Source: Rhizobacter sp.
GTDB taxonomy: Bacteria > Pseudomonadota > Gammaproteobacteria > Burkholderiales > Burkholderiaceae_C
Reading direction: 5' to 3'
Length of the DNA: 32,718 bases
Assembly: GCA_017986065.1 (NCBI GenBank)
Contig: JAGNWJ010000002.1
Span: 8,612 to 41,329, forward strand
Part shown: positions 17,217 through 24,718 of the stretch, one piece after another
Numbering within the stretch: position 1 is the stretch's first letter
How the letters are laid out: every line of letters begins with the position of its first letter
Notes under the pieces: model-generated
Databases searched by the model: none
The model's input: only the letters and a program-made list of their open reading frames with translations
Told to the model about the DNA's origin: nothing
Made by a program: the position numbers and the translations under genes

Positions 17217-18029
17217 ATGCAGCGACGCTTGCTGCTGCATTCGCGGCGTCTGGTTGCCGGCCTCACCGCGCTCGCGATCATGGCCCTCGCGGTTGGAGTT
17301 TCTGGCTGGTTGCCCGGACGATCGCTGTGGCTGATGTTGTTCGCCTTGCTGGTCACAGTGATCATCGCGACGACGCTCTGGTCGAACTGGCAGCGTGATC
17401 TCGCCATTCGCGAGGCGCCGCTGCCTCAGTTCCTCAAGCGCAAGCTGCGCGAGACCTACCCGCAACTGACCGGCAAGGACTGCGACCTGGTCGAACGCGG
17501 ACTGCGCCAGTTTTTCCTGGCCTGCAAGCGCAGCGACCGCCGGTTCGTCGCGATGCCGTCGCGGGCAGTCGATGTGATGTGGCATGAATTCATCCTGCAC
17601 ACGCGGGCGTACCAGGACTGGTGCGACCTGACGCTGGGTCGCTTCCTGCATCACACACCGGCCGAGACGCTCGGCGCGAAAGCCTCCGGCAACGACGGCC
17701 TGCGCCGTGCCTGGACCTGGGCCTGCCGCGACGAGGCCATCGATCCGCGCAGGCCTTCGCGGCTGCCGCTGCTTTTTGCGCTCGACGCCAAGCTCGGCAT
17801 ACCGAACGGCTTCAGCTACGTGCCCGACTGCGGCGACATCGATCGCCAGAATCGCCAGGGCGGTGGAAACGGAGGGGTCTACTGTGGAACGTCCTTCTCG
17901 GATGGCTCCTACAGTGGAGACGCTGACGGACTGGGCGGGGCCGACAGCTCGCCCGGAGACGGTGGCAGCGACGCAGGCGGTGGTGATGGAGGGGGAGGAT
18001 GCGGCGGTGGCGGTGGCGGCGGGGACTGA
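17217..18029 (+). CDS. glycine-rich domain-containing protein (GRDP/DUF1399-like), membrane-anchored
   Basis: The protein is 270 residues. Two hydrophobic segments (about 12-32 and 34-55) anchor the N-terminus. Residues 65-150 resemble the DUF1399/GRDP domain known from plant glycine-rich domain proteins, with AVDVMWHEFILHTRAYQDWC (117-136) and GRFLHHTP (141-148). A linker follows with VPDCG and VYCGTS, and then a Gly/Asp/Ser tail ending C-GGGGGGG-D. ATG 17217 is 11 bases after the murB stop; a TTG at 17202 would overlap it. The biochemical role is unknown. The clustered His and acidic residues hint at metal or ligand binding, which is inference. Confidence 0.78.
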   Translation: MQRRLLLHSRRLVAGLTALAIMALAVGVSGWLPGRSLWLMLFALLVTVIIATTLWSNWQRDLAIREAPLPQFLKRKLRETYPQLTGKDCDLVERGLRQFFLACKRSDRRFVAMPSRAVDVMWHEFILHTRAYQDWCDLTLGRFLHHTPAETLGAKASGNDGLRRAWTWACRDEAIDPRRPSRLPLLFALDAKLGIPNGFSYVPDCGDIDRQNRQGGGNGGVYCGTSFSDGSYSGDADGLGGADSSPGDGGSDAGGGDGGGGCGGGGGGGD

Positions 18030-18046
18030 TCCGTTGCTTGACGGAT
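18029..18046. terminator. hairpin between convergent GRDP-like gene and aminopeptidase P
   Basis: ATCCGT (18029-18034), a 6-base loop and ACGGAT (18041-18046) form a perfect 6-base stem right after the GRDP-like stop, in the 26-base convergent gap. No T-run is present. Confidence 0.35.
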
Positions 18047-18055
18047 GCTCCGGTG

Positions 18056-19888
18056 CTACAGCGCTCGCGTGCGTTCTGTCAGCCAGTGCAGCGCATCCCC
18101 CGACACCCGCGGCGCCAGCCGCTCGAACACCATCGCGTGGTAAAGGTTGAGCCACGCGATCTCGCCGGCATCGAGCAGCGAACGATCAAGGCAGCGGGTG
18201 TCGATCGGGCACAGTGTCAGCGTCTCGAATTCGAGGAACTCGCCGAACGTGTCGCCCTCGGGTGACTCGGCCGGCACGTTCATCACGAGGTTCTCGATGC
18301 GGATGCCCCACCGCCCGGGCCGGTACAGACCGGGCTCGATGCTGGTGACCATGCCCGGCTCCATCGCCATGGTCGACTCGGGAATGGTTTTCGAGATGCT
18401 CTGCGGGCCTTCGTGCACGTTCAGGAAGTAGCCGACACCGTGTCCGGTGCCGTGACCGTAGTCGAGCCCGTGCTGCCACAGGGGTGCGCGGGCGATCGAG
18501 TCGAGCATCGGTGACAGCGTTCCGCGCGGAAAGCGAGTTCGGCTCAGCGCCATCGTGCCCTTGAGCACCAGCGTGTAGTCGCGCTTCTGTTCGGCGCTCG
18601 GCGTGCCGATCGGCCAGACGCGTGTGATGTCGGTGGTGCCGCCCAGATACTGGCCGCCCGAGTCGATCAGCAGCAGGCCGTTGCCTTCGATCACCGCATG
18701 CGACTCCGTCGTGGCGCGGTAGTGCGGCATCGCCCCGTTGGCATTGAAGCCGGCGATGGTCGGAAAGCTCAGGCCGACGAAGCCCGGGCGTTCGCTGCGT
18801 GCCGCGCTCAGTCGTTCATCGACGGTCAGTTCGGTCAGGCGACCGGCTTGGGCCGGATCGGCCAGCGCCTGCTCGAACCACGCATAGAAGCCGCACATCG
18901 CGGCGCCATCCTGTGCCATCGCCTCGCGGATGTGTGCGGCTTCAGTCGAGTTCTTGCGGCTCTTCAGCAGCGTGCTGGGGTTGATGGCTTCGATCACGCG
19001 GATCGGCTCGGGCCCGCTGTCCCGCACACGCTGGCGCAGACCGAGCGTCACCCGGCGTGGATCGATCAGCAGGCTGGCACCGGCAGGCAGTGCACCCAGC
19101 GACGGTCCGGCGCTGTCGTAGGACTCGATCCGCACGCCATCGGTCGCCAGAACCGCGCGCAATGCCGGTGAAATCTTGCCGTCGGCGGCGTACAGGGTGG
19201 CCTGACTCGCGTCGATCAAAGCGTGCGCCAGGAACACCGGGTTGTAGAGCACGTCCGACCCGCGCAGGTTGAACAGCCAGGCGATGTCGTCGACCGTCGA
19301 GATGAAATGGTGCGATGCACCTGCACGCGCCATGGCGTCGCGCACCTGTGCCAGCCGCTCGGGGCGCGTCTCGGTGGCCTGCGGTGCGACATGCTCGTAG
19401 ACCGCTGCGCCGGGCAGGCCGGGCCGATCCGGCCAGATGGCAGCCAGCACGTCGAAGTCGGTGCGCAGTGCGATGCCCGCGGCCTTCAACGTGCGCTGCA
19501 GCAGGTGTGCGGTGGCGAGGCCCAGCACGTCCCCGTCGACTCCGACGGTCTGGCCCGAAGCGACGTGGCTGGCCAACCAGTCGATCGGGTGCGTGGCAGC
19601 ACCGGTCGGAATCCTGAAGAGTTCGACGCCGCTGCCCGCGAGCTCGGCCTCGGCCTGCACCCAGTACCGGCTGTCAGCGAACAGCACCGCGGTCTCGGTC
19701 GTGACCACCAGCGTACCCATCGACCCGGTGAAGCCCGAAAGCCACTGCCGTCCCTGCCAGCGTTCCGGCAGGTACTCGGACAGGTGCGGATCGGAGGAGG
19801 GCACCAGCACGGCGGCAAGCTCGTGTCGGCGAAGCTCTTCGCGCACGCTCTCGATGCGCGGGCGGATGGTTGAGCTGCGTGTGTCCAT
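18056..19888 (-). CDS. Xaa-Pro aminopeptidase, M24 family (eukaryotic XPNPEP1-like long form)
   Basis: This 610-residue, three-domain enzyme has two creatinase-like N-terminal domains and a C-terminal pita-bread domain. It removes N-terminal residues preceding proline. The dinuclear metal ligands are visible: D409 (LLIDSGG), D420 (GGTTDITRVW), H483 (GTGHGVGYFLNVHEGP), E518 (TSIEPG) and E532 (GIRIEN). The length and this pattern match human XPNPEP1-type proteins rather than the shorter E. coli PepP of about 440 residues. The start at ATG 19888 begins MDTRSSTIRPRIESVRE. It is 55 bases downstream of the TAXI-protein gene on the same strand. Confidence 0.93.
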   Translation of the reverse strand: MDTRSSTIRPRIESVREELRRHELAAVLVPSSDPHLSEYLPERWQGRQWLSGFTGSMGTLVVTTETAVLFADSRYWVQAEAELAGSGVELFRIPTGAATHPIDWLASHVASGQTVGVDGDVLGLATAHLLQRTLKAAGIALRTDFDVLAAIWPDRPGLPGAAVYEHVAPQATETRPERLAQVRDAMARAGASHHFISTVDDIAWLFNLRGSDVLYNPVFLAHALIDASQATLYAADGKISPALRAVLATDGVRIESYDSAGPSLGALPAGASLLIDPRRVTLGLRQRVRDSGPEPIRVIEAINPSTLLKSRKNSTEAAHIREAMAQDGAAMCGFYAWFEQALADPAQAGRLTELTVDERLSAARSERPGFVGLSFPTIAGFNANGAMPHYRATTESHAVIEGNGLLLIDSGGQYLGGTTDITRVWPIGTPSAEQKRDYTLVLKGTMALSRTRFPRGTLSPMLDSIARAPLWQHGLDYGHGTGHGVGYFLNVHEGPQSISKTIPESTMAMEPGMVTSIEPGLYRPGRWGIRIENLVMNVPAESPEGDTFGEFLEFETLTLCPIDTRCLDRSLLDAGEIAWLNLYHAMVFERLAPRVSGDALHWLTERTRAL

Positions 19889-19943
19889 GCCACGAAGTGT
19901 AGGTTTGGGGTGCCGCCAGAGCGGACGCCGGCAACGATGCCCG

Positions 19944-21302
19944 CTAAGGTCCCGGGGTGGGATGGCCCGCTGTGGGCAAGCGCGAGCGCACCAGTGCGAT
20001 GTGGCTGCGCAGGGCATAGAGCTCGTCGGTGTAGGCCAGCGGCACGGTGATGCGCTCGACGCGTGACTCCAGCGCGGCGATCTCTTCGAGCCACTGCGCC
20101 GACGGCTTCGCACCGATCGTGTCTTCCAGTTCGCGCAGTTGCTCGTACCAGCGGAACACCCGCGAGCGGATGCGGAACTCGTACAGCGGCGGCAGCATCC
20201 GCGACAGCGGCAGCAGCACCGCGACGATGGTGACCAGCACCGGCCACATGCGGTCGATCAGATTGGCGAACCAGAACGGCAGGTAGCGCTGGAGCAGTGG
20301 CACGCCGCTCTGGTAGAAGCGTTGGGCTTCCTTGGCGAGCGGACGTTCGGTGTTGAGCGCGGTCGGGAACTCGCCCTTGCGCTGGAACCAGCCTGCGCCT
20401 CCATGAACCTGCTGAGCCGCCTGCACGAACAGCTGTATCAGTGCCGGATGCGTGCCTTCGCGTGCCACCAGCGTGGCGGTGGGGGCCACCAGGTGCACGT
20501 CCTGCGGTGGCCGGTCGCCGGCGAGATCGACCACGCCGCGCGGCAGCACCACCGGGCTCATGAAGGCGAAGCGTCGCGAGTAGGCTTCGGCCTGCGCGAA
20601 GTCGAACAGCTTGATTCCTGGGGTCTGCAGCAGCATCTGGACCATCAGAGACTCGGGAGCCGAGGCAAATACCAGGGCATCCGATTCGGCGCCGAGCAGC
20701 GCCATCACCGCCGGTGTCTGCGACTGCTCGAGCAGCGTGATCTGCTTCGGGTCCACGTGATTGGCTTCGAGCAGCTTCTTCATCAGGTTCGGCACGCCGC
20801 TGCCGGGCGCACCGATGTTGAGCTTCCAGCCAGCCAGCTGGGCCAGGCCCGACAGCGTGCCGGACTTCAGCAGGCGCTGGGCGGAGTCTTCCCGGTAGAA
20901 CAGCCACACGGGTTCGAAGAACAGGCTGCCCAGTGACACCAGCTGGGCGGGTTCGTCGTCGGACCCGGCTGGCGCAGCGATGTCGTCCGCGCCCCCCTGC
21001 ACGAACGCCAGGTCGACGCCTGAAGCCGGAGCGCGCAACTGCGCGAGGTTCTCGGCCGCGCCCTGCGTGCTGCGCAGTTCGACCTCGATGCCGTAGGTCT
21101 TCAGCAGTGTCTTGTAGCGCTGGCCGAACTCTGCATAGGCGCCCTGGTCGACGCCGGTGGCCAGAACGACCTTCTTCGGCGGTGTCGGGTCGAGCACGTA
21201 ATAGGCAGGGACGAGCAGTGCGACCGCGAGCAGTGCGAACGGCCCGACGGTGGCGATCAGGTCGCGCACGGACAGCAGGGTGAGGCGCAGGGAATTGGGC
21301 AT
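19944..21302 (-). CDS. TAXI-family TRAP-type solute-binding protein with two membrane segments
   Basis: The protein is 452 residues. An N-terminal transmembrane helix (about 19-37) is followed by a TAXI/NMT1-like periplasmic binding domain: VVLATGVDQGAYAEFGQRY, GAAENLAQLRAPASGVDLAF and WKLNIGAPGSGVPNLMKKLL. After residue ~340 a second helix (WPVLVTIVAVLLPLSRMLPP) leads to a cytoplasmic, partly coiled-coil C-terminus of about 80 residues. Ordinary TAXI proteins are secreted and pair with a TRAP permease. None is encoded here, so this tethered form may be a sensor or work with a distant permease. The ligand is unknown. Confidence 0.86.
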   Translation of the reverse strand: MPNSLRLTLLSVRDLIATVGPFALLAVALLVPAYYVLDPTPPKKVVLATGVDQGAYAEFGQRYKTLLKTYGIEVELRSTQGAAENLAQLRAPASGVDLAFVQGGADDIAAPAGSDDEPAQLVSLGSLFFEPVWLFYREDSAQRLLKSGTLSGLAQLAGWKLNIGAPGSGVPNLMKKLLEANHVDPKQITLLEQSQTPAVMALLGAESDALVFASAPESLMVQMLLQTPGIKLFDFAQAEAYSRRFAFMSPVVLPRGVVDLAGDRPPQDVHLVAPTATLVAREGTHPALIQLFVQAAQQVHGGAGWFQRKGEFPTALNTERPLAKEAQRFYQSGVPLLQRYLPFWFANLIDRMWPVLVTIVAVLLPLSRMLPPLYEFRIRSRVFRWYEQLRELEDTIGAKPSAQWLEEIAALESRVERITVPLAYTDELYALRSHIALVRSRLPTAGHPTPGP

Positions 21303-21309
21303 GGTGTCA

Positions 21310-21379
21310 GCCGGCGCGAAGCCGCGTGGTTCGCGTGCAGGTCGGTGATCAGGGCGAGCTTGTATTCACTCGCGCCGGC
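21310..21379. repeat. 10-base inverted repeat after argF
   Basis: GCCGGCGCGA (21310-21319) and TCGCGCCGGC (21370-21379) are perfect inverted copies 50 bases apart in the 80-base gap between argF and the TAXI-protein gene. They could fold in the argF transcript 3' end. They also bracket the possible metallophosphoesterase remnant. Confidence 0.45.
21311..21367 (-). pseudogene. possible N-terminal remnant of a metallophosphoesterase gene
   Basis: Reading on in the argF frame past its stop gives EYKLALITDLHANHAASRR. This resembles the first strand and the metal-binding DxH motif of calcineurin-like phosphoesterases (typically K-hydrophobic-ALISDIHAN). There is no start codon directly before it, and the frame ends at 21257 inside the next gene. 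It may be the relic of a deleted gene or a coincidence. Confidence 0.3.
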
Positions 21380-21382
21380 GCA

Positions 21383-22345
21383 TCAGCCGATTCGGCCGAG
21401 CAGCAGGTATTCCATCAAGGCCTTCTGCACATGCATGCGGTTCTCGGCCTCGTCCCAAACGACACTCTGAGGGCCGTCGATCACGTCGGCATCGACCTCC
21501 TCTCCGCGGTGCGCGGGCAGGCAGTGCATGAACAGCGCATCGGGCTGGGCAACTGCCATCATGTCCCGGTCGACGCGCCAATGGGCGAATGCCTTCTTGC
21601 GCGCCTCGTTCTCGGCTTCGTAGCCCATGCTGGTCCACACGTCGGTGGTCACCAGGTGCGCGCCGCGGCAGGCGTCCATCGGGTTGTCGAACACCTTCAG
21701 GCACGACTGGTTGGTCACACCCGCCACCTTCGCGTCGATCTCGTAGCCGCTCGGTGTGCTGACGTGCAGCGTGAACCCGAGAATGTCTGCCGCCTGCAAC
21801 CAGGTGTTGGCCATGTTGTTGCCGTCGCCGACCCAGGCCACGACCTTGCCTTTCAGGCAGGCGAGCGCCTCGCCTGTCGAAGCCGCACCGCCACGGTGCT
21901 CGATGTAGGTGAACACGTCGGCCAGGATCTGGCACGGGTGGTACTCGTTGGTCAGCCCGTTGATGACCGGCACGCGCGAGTGCGCCGCGAAGGCCTCGAT
22001 CTTGGTCTGCTCGTAGGTGCGGATCATGACCAGATCGACCATGCGGCTGATGACGCGGGCGCTGTCCTCGATCGGTTCCGAGCGCCCGAGCTGGCTGTCA
22101 CCGGTGGTCAGGTTCACCACCGAGCCGCCCATCTGGTACATGCCTGCCTCGAAGCTCACGCGGGTGCGCGTGCTCGCCTTCTCGAAGATCATCGCCAGCG
22201 TGCGATCGACCAGCGGGGTGTACTTCTCGTAGTTCTTGAAGCGCTTCTTGATGACCGTGGTGCGGGCCAGCAGGTAGGCGTACTCCTCTGCACGAAGGTC
22301 CTTGAACTGGAGGTAGTGCCGGATCAATGCCTTGCCGGGTTTCAT
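21383..22345 (-). CDS. argF: ornithine carbamoyltransferase
   Basis: This roughly 320-residue cytoplasmic enzyme forms citrulline from ornithine and carbamoyl phosphate in arginine synthesis. The carbamoyl-phosphate motif STRTR appears in FEKASTRTRVSFEAGM. HPCQ (EYHPCQILAD) and the ornithine-side HCLPAHRG are also present. ATG 22345 gives MKPGKALIRHYLQFKDL. A GTG at 22360, one base after the argD stop, is in frame and is the alternative. It directly follows argD and is surely in the same operon. Confidence 0.95.
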   Translation of the reverse strand: MKPGKALIRHYLQFKDLRAEEYAYLLARTTVIKKRFKNYEKYTPLVDRTLAMIFEKASTRTRVSFEAGMYQMGGSVVNLTTGDSQLGRSEPIEDSARVISRMVDLVMIRTYEQTKIEAFAAHSRVPVINGLTNEYHPCQILADVFTYIEHRGGAASTGEALACLKGKVVAWVGDGNNMANTWLQAADILGFTLHVSTPSGYEIDAKVAGVTNQSCLKVFDNPMDACRGAHLVTTDVWTSMGYEAENEARKKAFAHWRVDRDMMAVAQPDALFMHCLPAHRGEEVDADVIDGPQSVVWDEAENRMHVQKALMEYLLLGRIG

Positions 22346-22361
22346 GGGGGGTGTTTTCACG

Positions 22362-23573
22362 TCAGTCTGGCGAGCGCAGGAAATCCTTGATCAGCGGACA
22401 CAGCGTCATCGCGATCTGCTCGGCTTCAGCCAGATTCAGGATCAGCGGTGGTACGAGCCGCACGACGCGGTCGGCGGTCACGCTCAGCAGCAGCCCGGCC
22501 TGGGCCGCCTTCAGCAGCAGGTCCCCACAGGGACGGTCCAGTTCGATGCCCAGCATCAGGCCCTGGCCGCGGATCTCCACCACGCCGGCGACGCCGGACA
22601 GTTCCCGCGTCAGGCTGGCGCGCAGCGCGGCGCCCACCGTGGCGACATTCTCGAGCAGGTGATCCTCGCGCATGATGCGCAGGGTCTCGATGCCCGCGCG
22701 CATCGCAAGCGGGTTGCCGCCGAAGGTGGTGCCGTGATTGCCCGGTTGCAGCACCTCGGCAGCGCGCGGGCCGCAGACGACAGCACCCACCGGCACGCCC
22801 GACCCCAGCCCCTTGGCCAGCGGCATCACGTCGGGCACGATTCCGGCCCACTGATGCGCGAACCACTTGCCGGTGCGCCCGATGCCGCATTGCACCTCGT
22901 CCAGCATCAGCAGCCAGTCGTTCTCGTCGCACAGACGCCGCACGGATCGCAGGTACTCGAGGGTGGCGGGGCGCACGCCACCTTCGCCCTGGATCACTTC
23001 GAGGAAAACCGCAACGACGTTCGGCCGCGTGTTAGCGACCTCCTCGATCGCGGCCACGTCGTTCAGTGGCACACGCACGAAGCCCTCGACCAGCGGACCG
23101 AACCCCTCCTGCACCTTCGGGTTGCCGGTGGCCGACAGCGTGGCGATCGAGCGGCCGTGGAATGCCTTCTCGTACACGATGACCTCGGGGCGATCGATGC
23201 CCTTGTCATGCCCGAACTTGCGCGCGATCTTCAGCGCGGCTTCGTTGGCTTCAAGGCCGCTGTTGCAGAAGAAAACGCGTTCGAGTCCCGACAATTCGCA
23301 CAAAGTCGCCGCGAGGCTTTCCTGCAATGGCGAGGCGTAGTAGTTCGAGGTGTGTATCAGCCTGCCGATCTGCTCCTGCAATGCGGGCACCAGTTTCGGA
23401 TGCGCGTGACCCAGCGTGTTGACTGCAATGCCGCCAAGCCCGTCGAGGTACTTCTTGCCGTCGGTGTCCCATACCCAGCAGCCGCGACCGTGCGACATCG
23501 CCATCGGCAGGCGGCCGTAGGTGTGCATGACATGGGGTTCGGGATCGAGAGCGGCTGTTTCCGGGGCGTTCAT
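22362..23573 (-). CDS. argD: acetylornithine transaminase
   Basis: This 403-residue class III aminotransferase uses PLP. It converts N-acetylglutamate semialdehyde to N-acetylornithine in arginine synthesis. The PLP Lys is K254 in MPLAKGLGSG, and the Asp that contacts the pyridine nitrogen is D225 in MLDEVQCGIGRTG. FFCNSGLEANEAALK contacts the cofactor phosphate, and HGTTFGGNPLA is near the C-terminal part. The ATG at 23573 has GGAG 7 bases upstream, which favours it over the in-frame starts at 23603 and 23633. The family also includes succinyldiaminopimelate transaminase activity. Confidence 0.94.
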   Translation of the reverse strand: MNAPETAALDPEPHVMHTYGRLPMAMSHGRGCWVWDTDGKKYLDGLGGIAVNTLGHAHPKLVPALQEQIGRLIHTSNYYASPLQESLAATLCELSGLERVFFCNSGLEANEAALKIARKFGHDKGIDRPEVIVYEKAFHGRSIATLSATGNPKVQEGFGPLVEGFVRVPLNDVAAIEEVANTRPNVVAVFLEVIQGEGGVRPATLEYLRSVRRLCDENDWLLMLDEVQCGIGRTGKWFAHQWAGIVPDVMPLAKGLGSGVPVGAVVCGPRAAEVLQPGNHGTTFGGNPLAMRAGIETLRIMREDHLLENVATVGAALRASLTRELSGVAGVVEIRGQGLMLGIELDRPCGDLLLKAAQAGLLLSVTADRVVRLVPPLILNLAEAEQIAMTLCPLIKDFLRSPD

Positions 23574-23834
23574 GGCGGGACTCCGCTGTGACGAAGGACG
23601 CATTGCAGGCTTGCCTTGCGCCAGTCCAAGCATCGAATTCTACGGTGGGGCCTCGTGGCAATGAGCTGCCAGAACGCCCCCGTGTCGCGGCTGATCGGCG
23701 AGATTCGGCATCCAACTTGCTGCCCCGCAGCAAGCAGGCGGCACAATCGGCGCGCGCGCATCGAATCGATGACCGGGTCGGGGGCCGTGAGGTCGCGCTT
23801 CGGTCACAGAATTCTCATCCCCACTCTCGCAGCA
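23574..23834. promoter_or_regulatory. divergent promoter region between argD and the DUF3579 gene
   Basis: On the minus strand TAGAAT (23637-23642) is a plausible -10 for argD, with only a weak -35. On the plus strand CACAAT (23742-23747) is a possible -10 for the DUF3579 gene, with TTGCTG 19 bases before it. A perfect hairpin or palindrome, CTTGCTG-CCCCG-CAGCAAG (23716-23734), overlaps that -35 and may be an operator. Confidence 0.4.
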
Positions 23835-24167
23835 ATGAGTTCATCCCCTCCTCGCGAAGTATTCATCCAAGGCATCACGCTCAGCGGGCAGACGTTCCGA
23901 CCCAGTGACTGGGCCGAGCGGCTGGCGGGCGCGATGTCGTCTTTTCGGCCCGAAGGCTCGACCGGGGATCGCTCGTCGTTCATCGGCTATTCGCCGTACT
24001 GCGTGCCACGCGTGATCAACGGAATCAAGTGCGTCATCGTCGATGAGCGGCTTCGTGACGCTGAACCGATGGCCTGGGATTTCGTCATGGCGTTCGCGCG
24101 CGACAACGAACTTCAGGTGGCCGACGCCTGCCTGCTCGATCCTCCGAAATCGAAGCCCGAGCAATGA
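23835..24167 (+). CDS. DUF3579 domain protein
   Basis: This 110-residue protein matches the betaproteobacterial DUF3579 family: EVFIQGITLSGQTFRPSDWA near the N-terminus, SPYCVPRVINGIKCVIVDERL in the middle and the acidic helix MAWDFVMAFARDNEL. The frame is open upstream (ATG 23769), but the ATG at 23835 begins the conserved part. The function is unknown; no catalytic residues stand out. Location between the arg genes and rpsT is, as far as I recall, common in Burkholderiales. It ends at a strong hairpin shared with rpsT. Confidence 0.82.
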   Translation: MSSSPPREVFIQGITLSGQTFRPSDWAERLAGAMSSFRPEGSTGDRSSFIGYSPYCVPRVINGIKCVIVDERLRDAEPMAWDFVMAFARDNELQVADACLLDPPKSKPEQ

Positions 24168-24192
24168 AGGCTGCCTGTACGGCCACCAATGC

Positions 24193-24220
24193 AAAAGGCC
24201 CGCACTGCGGGCCTTTTCTT
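24193..24220. terminator. bidirectional intrinsic terminator between the DUF3579 gene and rpsT
   Basis: AAAAGGCCCGC (24193-24203), loop ACT, GCGGGCCTTTT (24207-24217) is a perfect 11-base stem with A-run and T-run flanks. It can therefore stop transcription arriving from either side of the convergent pair. Confidence 0.9.
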
Positions 24221-24240
24221 ATGCGTCCAACCCGGAAGAA

Positions 24241-24543
24241 TCAGGCGGTTGCGGGCAGCGCCTTGATCTTGGCCGACAACCGGCTCTTGTGACGGGCCGC
24301 CTTGTTCTTGTGGAACAGGCCCTTGTCTGCCACCGAATCGATGACCTTCTCGGCGGACTTGAACAAGTCGGCCGCCTTGGCCTTGTCGCCGGCGATGACA
24401 GCCTTCTGCACGTTCTTGATGACCGTGCGGAACTTCGACCGAAGCGCGGTGTTGGCCGCATTCAGCTTCACGTCCTGGCGCACGCGCTTCAGGCCCGAGG
24501 CGATGCGGACGGTTTTCTTCTTGGCTTTGGATGAAGTGGCCAT
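24241..24543 (-). CDS. rpsT: 30S ribosomal protein S20
   Basis: This 100-residue, very basic helical protein binds 16S rRNA early in 30S assembly. S20 features are visible: an N-terminal Lys-rich start ([20 protein letters not shown]), then [19 protein letters not shown] and the C-terminal [20 protein letters not shown]. The ATG at 24543 lies after an A-rich stretch with no strong Shine-Dalgarno sequence. In E. coli S20 also represses its own translation, and a poor start site fits that. A -10 box (TATACT on the minus strand) lies at 24579-24584. Confidence 0.95.
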   Translation of the reverse strand: MATSSKAKKKTVRIASGLKRVRQDVKLNAANTALRSKFRTVIKNVQKAVIAGDKAKAADLFKSAEKVIDSVADKGLFHKNKAARHKSRLSAKIKALPATA

Positions 24544-24578
24544 GCTTTTTTGAGTGTGCAGTTGGAGCTGAGCCCGCG

Positions 24579-24584
24579 AGTATA
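24579..24584 (-). promoter_or_regulatory. rpsT: probable rpsT promoter -10 box
   Basis: TATACT on the minus strand, with TTGCCC 19 bases upstream as a possible -35. The expected transcript start leaves a leader of about 30 bases before rpsT. Confidence 0.5.
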
Positions 24585-24648
24585 GCAGCCTGTTGTTCGC
24601 CGCGGGCAACCCGGCCTGCAGATGTCGACGAGCGTGCTGGGCGCTCCC

Positions 24649-24654
24649 TATACT
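24649..24654 (+). promoter_or_regulatory. murJ: probable murJ operon promoter -10 box
   Basis: TATACT on the plus strand, with TCGACG (24625-24630) 18 bases upstream as a possible -35. It lies 65 bases before the murJ ATG in the divergent gap with rpsT. Confidence 0.5.
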
Positions 24655-24718
24655 GCGGCGACGCCTGTGCGGCCCCTGTGCAGCGCCCTGGCGATCGTGC
24701 CGCATCCTCCTTGCTCCC

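Noticed and set aside
17880-18029. Gly-codon-rich repeats (GGC/GGT/GGA runs) considered as a DNA repeat or microsatellite
   Set aside because: They are in frame and encode the glycine-rich C-terminal tail of a recognisable domain protein, so they are better explained as coding sequence.
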